This document shows, piece after piece, positions 28,043-36,419 of a stretch of DNA of 64,000 nt. The notes beneath the pieces were generated by a model. That model searched no databases and was not told the origin of the DNA. It was given only the letters and a program-made list of their open reading frames with translations. A program made the position numbers and the translations under genes. Location: assembly GCA_008501765.1 (NCBI GenBank), contig QQUE01000015.1:62001-126000 (forward strand). Direction: 5' to 3'. How positions within the stretch are numbered: position 1 is the stretch's first letter; each line of letters opens with the position of its first letter. The DNA is from Calditrichota bacterium (GTDB taxonomy: Bacteria; Zhuqueibacterota; Zhuqueibacteria; Zhuqueibacterales; Geothermadaptataceae).

Positions 28043-28682
28043 CCGATTCCTCGCCGGGTTGACCCCAGTATTTTATTTTCATTATCAGATTTGAGCTGTA
28101 TTTTTCAATATCCAAAACGAGATTTTCCGCTTTATCGATAAAATAGTTATAAAAGACCACCGCTGGAATTCCAATACTGAGACCGACAATCGTCGTGATA
28201 AGCGCTTCACTAATTCCACCCGATAAAGCACTCGCCTGCCCTACTCCGATTTCAGAGATAACATTGAATACTTTAAGAATACCGATGACCGTGCCAAGCA
28301 AACCAAGAAGAGGGGCTATTCCGGCAACGGTTTCCAGGGCCACGAGTCCCCGCTCTAAATAACGAACCTCCTGACGCCCCGTTTCTTCCACCATTTCCTT
28401 AAGTTCAGGCGGAGGTAATTTGCTGTTTTTCAGTACAGTTGAAATGATATTCGGGAATGGGCCATTGTATTTATTACAAATGGCAACGGCCAAATTTAAA
28501 TCATCTTCTTTCTGAATAGAATCCAACGCGGTAATAATTTCGGGTACAAGTAGTTTCCGTTCGCGCAGCGACAAGGCTTTTTCAATTACAATCGCCAATC
28601 CGATTAGTGACGAAATTCCCAACGGGATCATAATTAATCCGCCTTTAAGTAAAAACTGCCAAACAGTTTGCAAAGATTCCAT
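28032..28682 (-). CDS. exbB: MotA/TolQ/ExbB-family proton-channel subunit
   Basis: This is the multi-pass stator partner of ExbD. It has a first membrane helix near the N-terminus ('GGLIMIPLGISSLIGLAIVI'), a cytoplasmic segment, and two further helices. The family signature lies in 'VAGIAPLLGLLGTVIGIL' and 'EALITTIVGLSIGIPAVV'. It is about 216 residues long. The start is taken at 28682 because AGAGG is seven bases upstream, rather than the frame start at 28715, which would run into the TonB-like gene. Gene order TonB, ExbB, ExbD argues for energising outer-membrane uptake. Confidence 0.92.
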   Translation of the reverse strand: MESLQTVWQFLLKGGLIMIPLGISSLIGLAIVIEKALSLRERKLLVPEIITALDSIQKEDDLNLAVAICNKYNGPFPNIISTVLKNSKLPPPELKEMVEETGRQEVRYLERGLVALETVAGIAPLLGLLGTVIGILKVFNVISEIGVGQASALSGGISEALITTIVGLSIGIPAVVFYNYFIDKAENLVLDIEKYSSNLIMKIKYWGQPGEESDAA

Positions 28683-28692
28683 GCTTATCCTC

Positions 28693-29598
28693 TCATCGAT
28701 AGACTTTATACACAAATGTAGCTGTAACTTCTAAATATTGTTCCGGGAAATTTGAGGGCAATTGGTCAAAAGGAATCGAGACTTCAATGGCCTGTTTACT
28801 GGTTTGCATTAAACTGACATGGCCTTCGTAGCCCAAAACATCCACTAATGTCAGCGAGCCATCCCGCTCAATCCGAAACTTGATTTGAGACCGGCCGCTA
28901 ATTATTCCCATTTTTGAAAAAGCGGCGGGCGGGTAAATATGTTCTTCGATAACTCTTTTTAATTTAAGCATATAAGGCGCGAAATCCCATTCATAAGTAT
29001 TAAATGAGAGCGCTCCCATGTCCAGTGCCCGGCTCATTTGATTGTCCATTGCAGAATGTTGCACAGAGGAGTTGCCGGGTTGATTTGCCTGTTTTACCGC
29101 TGTATTTTTAACCAACATTTCACGGGAAAACGGGGTTGTGTTTTTTTTCAAATAGCTGAGTTCACTGCCGAATTCACTCAATTTTTCAGGCTGATTATCC
29201 GGTTGCGGTTCTTGCGCCTGTGCCTGCTCAAGTGCACCGAGCAAGTTTTCTATTTGCGCTGCTTCGGCATATCCTTCACTATAAGCTTTATCAATGGCCA
29301 GATCATCCGGTGACGCTTCATTTTGAGCACGGGCATTTTTATCCGAGGCAAATCTGGCATTTTCGGGAGCGTCTTTCACACGTGAAGACTCATCAGTTTC
29401 TGCCAATTCATTTGTTTTTGTATCTGTGAAATCGAAAACTAAAGGGGGAGTATTTGAATTGAGTGAATCGGGATCGACGATAAAATAAAGATCGCGCAAT
29501 ACCAAAAACAGACTAATCAGGCCAAACAACAGAATATGAAATAGAACTGAAGCGAGAATGGAAAAAAGGAACCAGTGTTTTTTTTTGCGATAGCTCAT
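28693..29598 (-). CDS. TonB-like energy transducer
   Basis: This 301-residue protein has one N-terminal membrane helix ('ILASVLFHILLFGLISLFLV'), a long low-complexity periplasmic region rich in Glu, Gln, Asn and Ala (about 50-190), and a TonB C-terminal domain (about 205-301), with 'VIEEHIYPPAAFSKMGI' and 'GRSQIKFRIERDGSLTLV'. It probably carries energy from the ExbB/ExbD complex to outer-membrane transporters. Its linker is acidic rather than the Pro/Lys-rich type of E. coli TonB, and a TolA-like role cannot be excluded. No TonB-dependent receptor is in the window. Confidence 0.85.
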   Translation of the reverse strand: MSYRKKKHWFLFSILASVLFHILLFGLISLFLVLRDLYFIVDPDSLNSNTPPLVFDFTDTKTNELAETDESSRVKDAPENARFASDKNARAQNEASPDDLAIDKAYSEGYAEAAQIENLLGALEQAQAQEPQPDNQPEKLSEFGSELSYLKKNTTPFSREMLVKNTAVKQANQPGNSSVQHSAMDNQMSRALDMGALSFNTYEWDFAPYMLKLKRVIEEHIYPPAAFSKMGIISGRSQIKFRIERDGSLTLVDVLGYEGHVSLMQTSKQAIEVSIPFDQLPSNFPEQYLEVTATFVYKVYR

Positions 29599-29702
29599 AT
29601 TTCTGTTATTCGTTTGTCTCGAGTTGATTTTTATGTAGTTACAATTTATATTTTTTTGAGTAAAATTGGAATCAACTCAAAACCGATAAATTAAATTTAA
29701 TA

Positions 29703-30479
29703 TCAGACTATTAGACGCCGCAAGTCCTGTGCAAGTTCTATCGCTCCATCATATTTTTCAGCACACTGTGATTGAATATCAACTAAATCGCATTCCGGGT
29801 ACATGTGGGTAAGGCACACTTTATTTGCATTTGCTTTCCGTGCCACTTCTCCGGCAATATCTGGTGTGAGATGAAAATCAAGAATAGCATCTCCTTTTGG
29901 AAATGAGCACTCGATCAGCAGCAAATCGGTATTTTCCGCAAGCTGGATCAACGCATCACAATAACCGGTATCCCCGGAATAGACCAGTGATCGACCGGCA
30001 TGTTCGAATCGATAGCCATTAACCGGCACACTGTGTTTTAAGGATTTGGTTGTTACTTTTATTCCCTTCCATTCCCAGACTTCATCATTTTTTTCCTGCA
30101 TTTCAAGCTGAAATGGCAATTCGAGCAGCCAATCCCCATGTGTCACTGCCAAATTCTTATACCAGGCTTTAAGTCCGGGTGGCCCGCATATAAGGAGTGG
30201 TTCATCCCTTGAAAAATCAGGAGTGTAACAGCTTGCCCAGAGAAATGGTACGAGATCAGCAATATGATCGATATGAAAATGGCTGATAAAAATACCCGAT
30301 ATCTTGCGATAGTCGTGCCCTGCTTCCAAAAGCCGGCGCAAACTCCCGGCACCAATATCCATTAAAAATTCCGTGGCACTCGTTTCATGTTGCACATGGT
30401 ACCCGGACATACTCCGTTTTACAGTCGCAGCGCAGGTACCAGAGCCCAATACGGTTAAATTAAACACCGAATTACTCAT
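29703..30479 (-). CDS. MBL-fold metal-dependent hydrolase, RNase Z-like
   Basis: This is a 258-residue metallo-beta-lactamase-fold protein with 'FISHFHIDHIADLVPFL' (HxHxDH zinc motif), 'SLVYSGDTGYCDALI' with the zinc-bridging Asp, and 'KVCLTHMYPECDL' near the end supplying the last His. It resembles RNase Z/ElaC-related hydrolases, but the RNase Z exosite arm is not apparent, so tRNA processing is only one option; other family members are phosphodiesterases. It overlaps the end of cutA by eight bases and is thus likely co-translated with it. Confidence 0.85.
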   Translation of the reverse strand: MSNSVFNLTVLGSGTCAATVKRSMSGYHVQHETSATEFLMDIGAGSLRRLLEAGHDYRKISGIFISHFHIDHIADLVPFLWASCYTPDFSRDEPLLICGPPGLKAWYKNLAVTHGDWLLELPFQLEMQEKNDEVWEWKGIKVTTKSLKHSVPVNGYRFEHAGRSLVYSGDTGYCDALIQLAENTDLLLIECSFPKGDAILDFHLTPDIAGEVARKANANKVCLTHMYPECDLVDIQSQCAEKYDGAIELAQDLRRLIV

Positions 30480-30819
30480 TTATTTTCTCCGTGGTCGCAA
30501 CAACCCACTTCAAATAATCAGGTAAACCATCTTTTGGAGAGAAAAAAATGAGTTCAGGCACTTCGTAAGGATGCAATTTGGGCAATTCCTTTTTCAGAGT
30601 TTCCACATTTTCATCGCAGGTTTTCATGATCAACAATACTTCTGGCTCCTGGCATACCTGATCATCCCAAAAGTAGATGGACTCAATATTCCGGATGATA
30701 TTGACACAGGCAACAATATGATTTTTAACCAGGGATTGTGCAATTTTACGGGCATTTTCTATGTTATCAATTGTTGAAAATGCGACAGTCAGGTTATTTT
30801 TAACGGCTTCTTTTTTCAT
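30472..30819 (-). CDS. cutA: CutA1-family divalent-cation tolerance protein
   Basis: This small (115-residue) trimeric, ferredoxin-like protein is recognised by 'VAFSTIDNIENARKIAQSL', 'VACVNIIRNIESIYFW' and the family hallmark 'KLHPYEVPELIFF'. CutA is linked to copper and other divalent-metal tolerance in E. coli, but its molecular function is still debated. It leads a two-gene unit with the MBL hydrolase, whose start overlaps its stop. There is no strong ribosome-binding site. Confidence 0.95.
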   Translation of the reverse strand: MKKEAVKNNLTVAFSTIDNIENARKIAQSLVKNHIVACVNIIRNIESIYFWDDQVCQEPEVLLIMKTCDENVETLKKELPKLHPYEVPELIFFSPKDGLPDYLKWVVATTEKINE

Positions 30820-31248
30820 ATTTTATTTCACGGCATATTTTGGAAATCAAAACTTATTTGCAAAAATAGATGTCTAAAAAAAGACTGGAAATTTTGCGCT
30901 GTTAAGCTATTTTATGTTAAGTTAAAAAGCAAGCCCAATCGGCGATTTCACTTTTTTTATTTTTAAAATAACCCGTTGTGCAAAATAGAAAATTGATTCA
31001 AATTAGTTGGTAAATTCTCGTATTAAGTCACCATTTGTGTCATTTTGCTGGCGCCGGCCTGCGGCTCCGTACGATTTTAACGGGAATCCAGAACGCATGA
31101 TACTGACAAATGCTGGATTCCGTCTAAAAGCTTGACGGAATGACGAGAAAAAGACGTCATTTGAAAAGTCAGATTGAATTCTGCACAACGGCTTTTAAAA
31201 TAGTTTAAAATCCAGACCTCGTTGAAAATGCACGCATTCAGGTATGCA
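30820..31248. other. Intergenic region carrying a palindromic dispersed-repeat-like element
   Basis: Nothing here looks coding. It holds nested inverted repeats: GGAATCCAG (31083-31091) with CTGGATTCC (31113-31121), and TTCCGTC (31118-31124) with GACGGAA (31134-31140), bounded by 'gtgtcattttgctgg' on the left and 'gaatgacg' on the right. That layout resembles the REP-type 'GTCATTCC...GGAATCCAG' repeats seen between genes of many bacteria. The promoter of the next plus-strand gene should also lie here. Confidence 0.6.
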
Positions 31249-32088
31249 ATGAAAAAGATTTTCTGCTTCCTCCTTTTGCCCGTTTGTTTTTTTGTTGGAA
31301 AAATGCAGGCACAGCACCCTGATGATCCAGTCGAAAAAACGAGCGACCTTGCTCAATACCTTTCCTGTTCGGATTCACTTTCCATTCAGAAATTCATTCG
31401 CTGGCATGCCAATCTTGATACCATGATTTACAATTATCATCGTGATCAGAATTCTCTTTCTTTTCAGCTGGCGGTAGAAAAGGCAGGATTCGACTTCAAT
31501 TTAAGTCCCCAGGAAAAACTGAGCCGACAAATTGATCAGGATTATGCCGGGAGTCGATTGCACCGTGATCAAATCGATGGCCCCGCACTTTTGAGCCTGA
31601 GCGGATTAACACGAATGGGTGTTCAGGCGTTACGCAAGAATAAGGCTGGAATTAAAAAAGCGAGCGAGGTTCCCCTCCCATCTGCTTTGGATATTGACAT
31701 TCTCAATTTGATCTGGCAAAAAGAGAACATCACAGGCGGGGATATTTACGCGGGATTGGACTCAACGAATATTTTAACTTTTATTCAATTGAGAAGAAGA
31801 CTGCAGAAAATGGAAAAAATTGGTTTCCTGAGAAAAAAAATAATTTCTCCTCAAAATCCATTCACGTTTATGACACCCATCGGAGATTTCTCCTTTGAAA
31901 TGTCGCGCAAAAATCGGCGCAACCGCGAGTATGCTTATAATTCTCGGATCGACAGGCAGGATTTGATAAACTATCTCAATGCACAGGTTTATTTAATGAG
32001 TGATACACCAAAAAATACTGATCAAAAAGATGATGAATTTGAGGCATTACACAGGCTTATCCTGCGCTTAATTTCTTCATCACCATGA
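31249..32088 (+). CDS. Exported protein of unknown function with winged-helix-like C-terminal domain
   Basis: The ATG at 31249 starts a clear signal peptide ('MKKIFCFLLLPVCFFVG', then 'MQAQ'), with AGG seven bases upstream; TTG 31222 and ATG 31228 lie in frame upstream. The mature protein is charged and mostly helical. In the C-terminal half, 'SALDIDILNLIWQKENIT', then 'IYAGLDSTNILTFIQLRR' and 'LQKMEKIGFLRKKI' match the helix pattern of a BlaI/MecI- or PadR-type winged helix, a domain normally found in the cytoplasm. I do not recognise the first half (about 25-140). It stands alone on the plus strand. Either the domain has a non-DNA role outside the cytoplasm or the protein is kept as a membrane-anchored regulator. 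Confidence 0.7.
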   Translation: MKKIFCFLLLPVCFFVGKMQAQHPDDPVEKTSDLAQYLSCSDSLSIQKFIRWHANLDTMIYNYHRDQNSLSFQLAVEKAGFDFNLSPQEKLSRQIDQDYAGSRLHRDQIDGPALLSLSGLTRMGVQALRKNKAGIKKASEVPLPSALDIDILNLIWQKENITGGDIYAGLDSTNILTFIQLRRRLQKMEKIGFLRKKIISPQNPFTFMTPIGDFSFEMSRKNRRNREYAYNSRIDRQDLINYLNAQVYLMSDTPKNTDQKDDEFEALHRLILRLISSSP

Positions 32089-32149
32089 TAATTGGCGTTT
32101 ATTGTCGTACGGATATATTCAAAATATACTGAGTTTATGGCTTGGTAGC

Positions 32150-32488
32150 TTAGTTCAGCCAGTATAAAATTCGTCCACACCCTTCACAGGTAATCACCTG
32201 TTCATCGCGCTTCATATGTGTTAAAAGATATGTTGGCAGTTTCATAAAGCAACCGAGGCATTTATCATCTTTAATCGGAACAATTGCTCTTTTATATCTT
32301 TTACGCAGTCGCTCATAATTCCCGAGGAGCGGTTTGTGGATTTTGGCAATCATTTCCTTGCGTGCTTTTTTCAGTGTTTCCGATCCCTCGCTCTTCACCT
32401 CAAAACCCAATTGCTCCACTTCTTTAAGTTCTTTAATCATCAAATCAAGATCTTGCAGTGCGACTAAATTTTCCAGTTCGTTTTTCAT
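32150..32488 (-). CDS. Short coiled-coil protein with C4 zinc ribbon
   Basis: This 112-residue protein begins with a coiled-coil helix ('NLVALQDLDLMIKELKEVE') and ends with a four-cysteine zinc ribbon ('CLGCFMKLP' and 'ITCEGCGRILYW'). It matches the C-terminal half of the CdsZ/FlgZ (zf-RING_7) family, which normally has about 240 residues with a much longer coiled coil. The family has been linked to type III/flagellar secretion and to translation, but this short form cannot be assigned a function. It follows the PtsN-like gene by 12 bases, in one operon. Confidence 0.75.
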   Translation of the reverse strand: MKNELENLVALQDLDLMIKELKEVEQLGFEVKSEGSETLKKARKEMIAKIHKPLLGNYERLRKRYKRAIVPIKDDKCLGCFMKLPTYLLTHMKRDEQVITCEGCGRILYWLN

Positions 32489-32500
32489 AATACTTTCAAT

Positions 32501-32959
32501 TTATTGTGTTAATATTTCCGTAAATTCTTCGAATGAACTCACTTCGTTCAACTGGTTGCGGTTGGATTCATTACTCAGCAATTCCACCAATCGCCCAAGC
32601 ACGGGAAGGTATAAATTATTTTCTTCGAACGGGGGTGCGATCACCAAAAAAATTAGATGAACCGGATTCCCATCCATTGAATCCCAATCGATGCCCGAAC
32701 CCATTTTTGCAAATGCGATGGTCAGATTTGGTGCGGCCGTAGTCCTTCCGTGCGGCACGGCGATGCCTTTGCCAATCCCGGTGCTGCCGATACTTTCTCT
32801 GCGCTGTAGCATTTCGGCGACCAATTCTTTGTTTTTTACGATTCCTGCATCAACAAATTTTTCCGTAAGCTGATTTAAAGCCGCTGCTTTTGTTTTTGCT
32901 TTAAAATCGGAGAAAAAGAGATCCTCGCGAAAAAATGATATTAAATCCGATATTGCCAT
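32501..32959 (-). CDS. ptsN: PTS EIIA-type-2 protein, PtsN-like
   Basis: This is a 152-residue EIIA(fructose/mannitol)-type domain. The phosphorylated histidine lies in 'GIGKGIAVPHGRTTAAP', and 'IHLIFLVIAPPFEENNLYL' and 'LLSNESNRNQLNEVSSFEEF' are typical. No sugar permease (EIIB/EIIC) is nearby, so a regulatory PtsN-like role, phosphorylated by HPr or NPr, is more likely than sugar transport. GGAGG lies five bases before the ATG. It sits between a small conserved-looking protein and the zinc-ribbon gene. Confidence 0.88.
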   Translation of the reverse strand: MAISDLISFFREDLFFSDFKAKTKAAALNQLTEKFVDAGIVKNKELVAEMLQRRESIGSTGIGKGIAVPHGRTTAAPNLTIAFAKMGSGIDWDSMDGNPVHLIFLVIAPPFEENNLYLPVLGRLVELLSNESNRNQLNEVSSFEEFTEILTQ

Positions 32960-32970
32960 TTATCCTCCGG

Positions 32971-33231
32971 TCATTTTTCTGTTTGATTATAATTTTCTAC
33001 TATATCACGAATTTCAGGTAACACAAATTGGTTACGCAAGTCAAGCTTCGCAAGTTCTGATGCAATAATGGTGATTTTTTGGGAGTCAAGCAATGAATTA
33101 TTAATAATTATCATCTTTTCCTCACCCACGCGGCAGCCACCACTCGTAAAATCACCTTTTTCATACCGGAGTATAAATCCCAGGTTTTCTGCCAGCTCTT
33201 GCAGATTTTTTAAAATTTCATCTTCGTTCAT
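32971..33231 (-). CDS. Small protein of unknown function upstream of PtsN-like gene
   Basis: This 86-residue soluble protein has no signal peptide or membrane segment. It starts with a helix ('ILKNLQELAENLGFILRYE'), then a Gly/Cys-containing turn ('GDFTSGGCRVGEEKMII') leading into a beta strand, and ends with a helical segment. I do not recognise the family. The pattern is more regular than chance and it ends 11 bases before ptsN, so it is probably a real gene of the same operon. The lone cysteine does not suggest metal binding. Confidence 0.7.
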   Translation of the reverse strand: MNEDEILKNLQELAENLGFILRYEKGDFTSGGCRVGEEKMIIINNSLLDSQKITIIASELAKLDLRNQFVLPEIRDIVENYNQTEK

Positions 33232-33299
33232 TTAAACAACCATGCCAGGCACATTTTCAGAATTTGAAATGCGTAGAAAGTTATGCAAAACTCTTGTTA

Positions 33300-34370
33300 T
33301 CAAAGTAATTCAGTGAGCTTTTTCCGCTTGAGCATATCAATTACTTTGCGGACATCCTGTCCCCGCTTGCGAGGGCAGATTAAAATCGCGTCGTCGGTGT
33401 CTACAATTATCGTATCTTTCATTCCAACCATGGCGATCAGCTTTTTATTACCATCGATCAGACATCCCGTTGAATCGATCAAAATATGCTTCTTATCCGC
33501 TGCATTTTTGTTGGTATCTTTTTCGCGGATATTGTAGACTTCACTCCAGGTTCCGACATCATTCCAGCCGAAATCACCCGGGATAACATAAACATTTTCT
33601 GTTTGTTCCATCACGCCATAATCGATGCTAATATTTCGAATCTGTCGGTAAACACGGTCAATGGTCTTTTCTTCCTCCGCCGTCCCGAGCGCTTTGTCGA
33701 TATCTGCCAACCCATCTGCCATGTTCGGAAGATGTATTTCAATTTCATTGAGAATTGTCTCGGCTTTCCACACAAAACAACCACTATTCCATAAAAAATC
33801 GCCGCTCTCGATGAAACGAAGGGCTGTTTCATAATTGGGTTTCTCGGCAAAAGTTTTGACTTTGTAGGCTACACGATCACCGGAACCTATTTGCTTTTCA
33901 TTATATTGAATGTAGCCGTAACCCGTAGCTGGAAATGTTGGACGAATGCCGATAGTTATCAGCGCCTCAGATTTTTTAGCGAGGTCATTGGCGTGGCGCA
34001 GGTCATCAATAAATTGTTTTTCATCGAGGATTAAATGATCGGCCGGCAAAACGACCATCACAGCATCGGGATCTATTTTACGCAAAAATAAAGCGCCTAA
34101 ACCTATGCACGGCGCTGTATTTTTTCCCAACGGTTCGATAATGACATTTTTTTCAGGCAATCCGGGCAACTGCTCAAGTATTTTCGCTTTATGCAGTGGA
34201 AGAGCAACTATGAAGATATTTTCCAGTTCAATTAGTGGCTTTAATCGATCTACCGTTTGCTGAATCATGGTTCGTTCGCCATGAATTTTTAATAATTGTT
34301 TTGGTAGCCGCTCTCGACTCGTGGGCCAAAAGCGGGTGCCGGTCCCACCTGCCATAATCAAACCATACAT
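33300..34370 (-). CDS. manC: Mannose-1-phosphate guanylyltransferase
   Basis: This enzyme makes GDP-mannose from mannose-1-phosphate and GTP, a precursor for surface polysaccharides and glycoconjugates. The N-terminal nucleotidyltransferase motif 'LIMAGGTGTRFWPTSRERL' is followed by 'LPADHLI', 'AEKPNYETALRFIESGDFLW' and 'IPGDFGWNDVGTWSEVY'. It is the short (about 356-residue) form without the phosphomannose-isomerase domain. The ATG at 34370 is chosen because it begins right before the nucleotide-binding strand and has AGGAG nine bases upstream. The product may feed the polysaccharide operon at the left of the window. Confidence 0.93.
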   Translation of the reverse strand: MYGLIMAGGTGTRFWPTSRERLPKQLLKIHGERTMIQQTVDRLKPLIELENIFIVALPLHKAKILEQLPGLPEKNVIIEPLGKNTAPCIGLGALFLRKIDPDAVMVVLPADHLILDEKQFIDDLRHANDLAKKSEALITIGIRPTFPATGYGYIQYNEKQIGSGDRVAYKVKTFAEKPNYETALRFIESGDFLWNSGCFVWKAETILNEIEIHLPNMADGLADIDKALGTAEEEKTIDRVYRQIRNISIDYGVMEQTENVYVIPGDFGWNDVGTWSEVYNIREKDTNKNAADKKHILIDSTGCLIDGNKKLIAMVGMKDTIIVDTDDAILICPRKRGQDVRKVIDMLKRKKLTELL

Positions 34371-34436
34371 AAACATCATCTCCTGGGGTAAAAAATTTCG
34401 TCCGTGATCGTTTTGTTTTGTTGAAGGGTGAAACAA

Positions 34437-34801
34437 AACCTTGCAAGGTAACAGCCATGCTTGAGAAAATCAAGAAAATTAAGCGAAGAAGATGTTAATT
34501 CTGAAAATCATAACTCCGCTACATTATCTACCAACACCGGCAATTGATTGATTAGATAAATCACAGATTTGATAGATTTTTCCGATTACTGCAATTTGCC
34601 CTGTTGAATAATCAATTTCAGATCGCAGTAAAGTCGCCAATTTTATCGTATCCGGAGTACAGCGAAGAAGCGGAATCAACTTATTAAATATGGAAAACTT
34701 TGAACCGCCGTCTGCGGATTACTGCATTACCAGGCTTAATTTCTGCTTGCCATTCGCACATGATTTATGTAAAATCCAGACCTATTAACCAAAAGAGATC
34801 G
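34437..34801. other. Intergenic region between manC and histidine-kinase gene
   Basis: These divergent genes are separated by about 365 bases that must contain promoters for both. I find no RNA gene or strong hairpin. The reading frame of the kinase is open through part of it (from a TTG at 34700), but without a ribosome-binding site or membrane-protein-like sequence. Confidence 0.45.
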
Positions 34802-36418
34802 ATGAAAAAATCACGTTTTGTCAAAATAATAGTCGCCTTCTTTTTCGCGCTTATTCTTCCGGTTGTCTCAGTCACCATATTTGAGGTGATCCAACATGAT
34901 AAAAATGAAACGCTGCTGGAATCAATCTATCAACGGCAATTAGACACTATTCTTTTCGCGGTGAATCAAAATTGCTGGATTAATTTTAATTCATGGGTTG
35001 CAGAGTTAACAGCACAGTTTAACAATAAATCCACCCCATTTCCGAACGAAAAAAAAACAGCAGCGGTTTTGGATAGATTTATCCGCTCTTACCCCTCTAT
35101 TCAAGGTGCCTTTATTCGAACAGATGTTGGAAAGTATACTGTTTCTTTGGAAGATGAATTGCTTTTTCAAAAAGAGCCAATCGCACATGAAAAATCCATA
35201 AATGAACTTGATAAGATCATTCTACTGGATCAAAAGGCAATTTTAGCAATGACGGATCTGGCGCGAAAAGGCTATGTTAATCCCCATGTTTTGCCTTGGA
35301 AACAAGCTGACAAGAAGCAGGTAACATTGTTACTTTTTCCGTTGCGAATCAGCGAAGACACCAAAATGATCCCAACCCTGGCAGGAATTTTTATCGACAA
35401 CCTTACTTATATCGAAGAAATAGTCGGGCGGAAATTTAATACGATGAATGAGAGTAATTTTATTTTTGGAGTCCGGGATACGCTATCCGGGCAAATAATT
35501 TACGCAACCGAGCACGTGGAATCCGAAATTTTTGAACGCAGTGAAGCTCTGTGGATTTTACCCAGCCTGCAATTGGAAATTAAACTCACCGGAACAACAC
35601 TTGAAGATTTTACCCAGGCGCGGGCACAGACAAACATAATTTTTCTAATCGTCGTCAATTTTATACTCGTTATTGGTATTCTCTATATCATTCGCTATGT
35701 TTATTTGGAAATGTTGTTAGCTCAAAAGGAGAAAGATTTTGTCGCGAATGTCTCACATGAATTGCGAACCCCGCTGGCGCTCATTCGAATGTTTGCCGAA
35801 CTCATGGAAATGGGACGGGTGAGATCTGAGGAGAAAAAGCAACATTACTACAAAACCATTATGGCCGAAAGCACGCGGCTGACGCAGCTCATTAATAATA
35901 TCCTCGATTTCTCAAAAATTGAGTCGAAAAAGAAAACTTATAAGCTGCTACCCGGAAATATTCGAGCGCTGGTCGTTGATATTCTGGATTTTTATCAATA
36001 CCACATCAAACAAAAGGGATTCGTTATCCATAATTCACTTGAATTGAATCTCCCTCAAATTCGTATTGATGAAGTGGCTATCCGGCAGGCAATCGTCAAT
36101 TTAATCGATAATGCCATAAAATATACCGACGACAAAAAAATTATAAATATAACATTGAAAACTGAGAATAATTCGATCATCCTGTCAGTTCAGGATTTTG
36201 GAGTGGGTATCCCCGCCCGCGAACATAAAAAAGTTTTTCAAAAATTTTACCGTACCGAAAACAGCCTTGTTCACAACACAAAAGGCAGTGGTCTGGGATT
36301 AGCGTTGGTCAAGAATATTATGGATCAGCACGCCGGTCAGGTCACTGTAAAAAGTAAGGTTGGCGAAGGAAGTACATTTTCACTAATTTTTCCAATCAAG
36401 CTGAAAAATGGAGCATAA
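34802..36418 (+). CDS. Membrane sensor histidine kinase
   Basis: The kinase has a first membrane helix at about residues 6-24, a periplasmic sensing region of about 250 residues with no family I recognise, and a second helix ('IIFLIVVNFILVIGILYII'). Next come a HisKA domain with the phospho-acceptor His in 'FVANVSHELRTPLALIRM' and a HATPase domain with N box 'RQAIVNLIDNAIKYTDD', G1 'VQDFGVGIP' and G2 'GSGLGLALVKNI'. It should autophosphorylate and pass phosphate to the response regulator that follows directly. ATG 34802 is preferred because it starts the membrane helix. The signal is unknown. Confidence 0.93.
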   Translation: MKKSRFVKIIVAFFFALILPVVSVTIFEVIQHDKNETLLESIYQRQLDTILFAVNQNCWINFNSWVAELTAQFNNKSTPFPNEKKTAAVLDRFIRSYPSIQGAFIRTDVGKYTVSLEDELLFQKEPIAHEKSINELDKIILLDQKAILAMTDLARKGYVNPHVLPWKQADKKQVTLLLFPLRISEDTKMIPTLAGIFIDNLTYIEEIVGRKFNTMNESNFIFGVRDTLSGQIIYATEHVESEIFERSEALWILPSLQLEIKLTGTTLEDFTQARAQTNIIFLIVVNFILVIGILYIIRYVYLEMLLAQKEKDFVANVSHELRTPLALIRMFAELMEMGRVRSEEKKQHYYKTIMAESTRLTQLINNILDFSKIESKKKTYKLLPGNIRALVVDILDFYQYHIKQKGFVIHNSLELNLPQIRIDEVAIRQAIVNLIDNAIKYTDDKKIINITLKTENNSIILSVQDFGVGIPAREHKKVFQKFYRTENSLVHNTKGSGLGLALVKNIMDQHAGQVTVKSKVGEGSTFSLIFPIKLKNGA

Positions 36419-36419
36419 A

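Noticed and set aside
31003-31188. 61-residue minus-strand frame
   Set aside because: It lies inside the palindromic repeat-like element and is explained by it.
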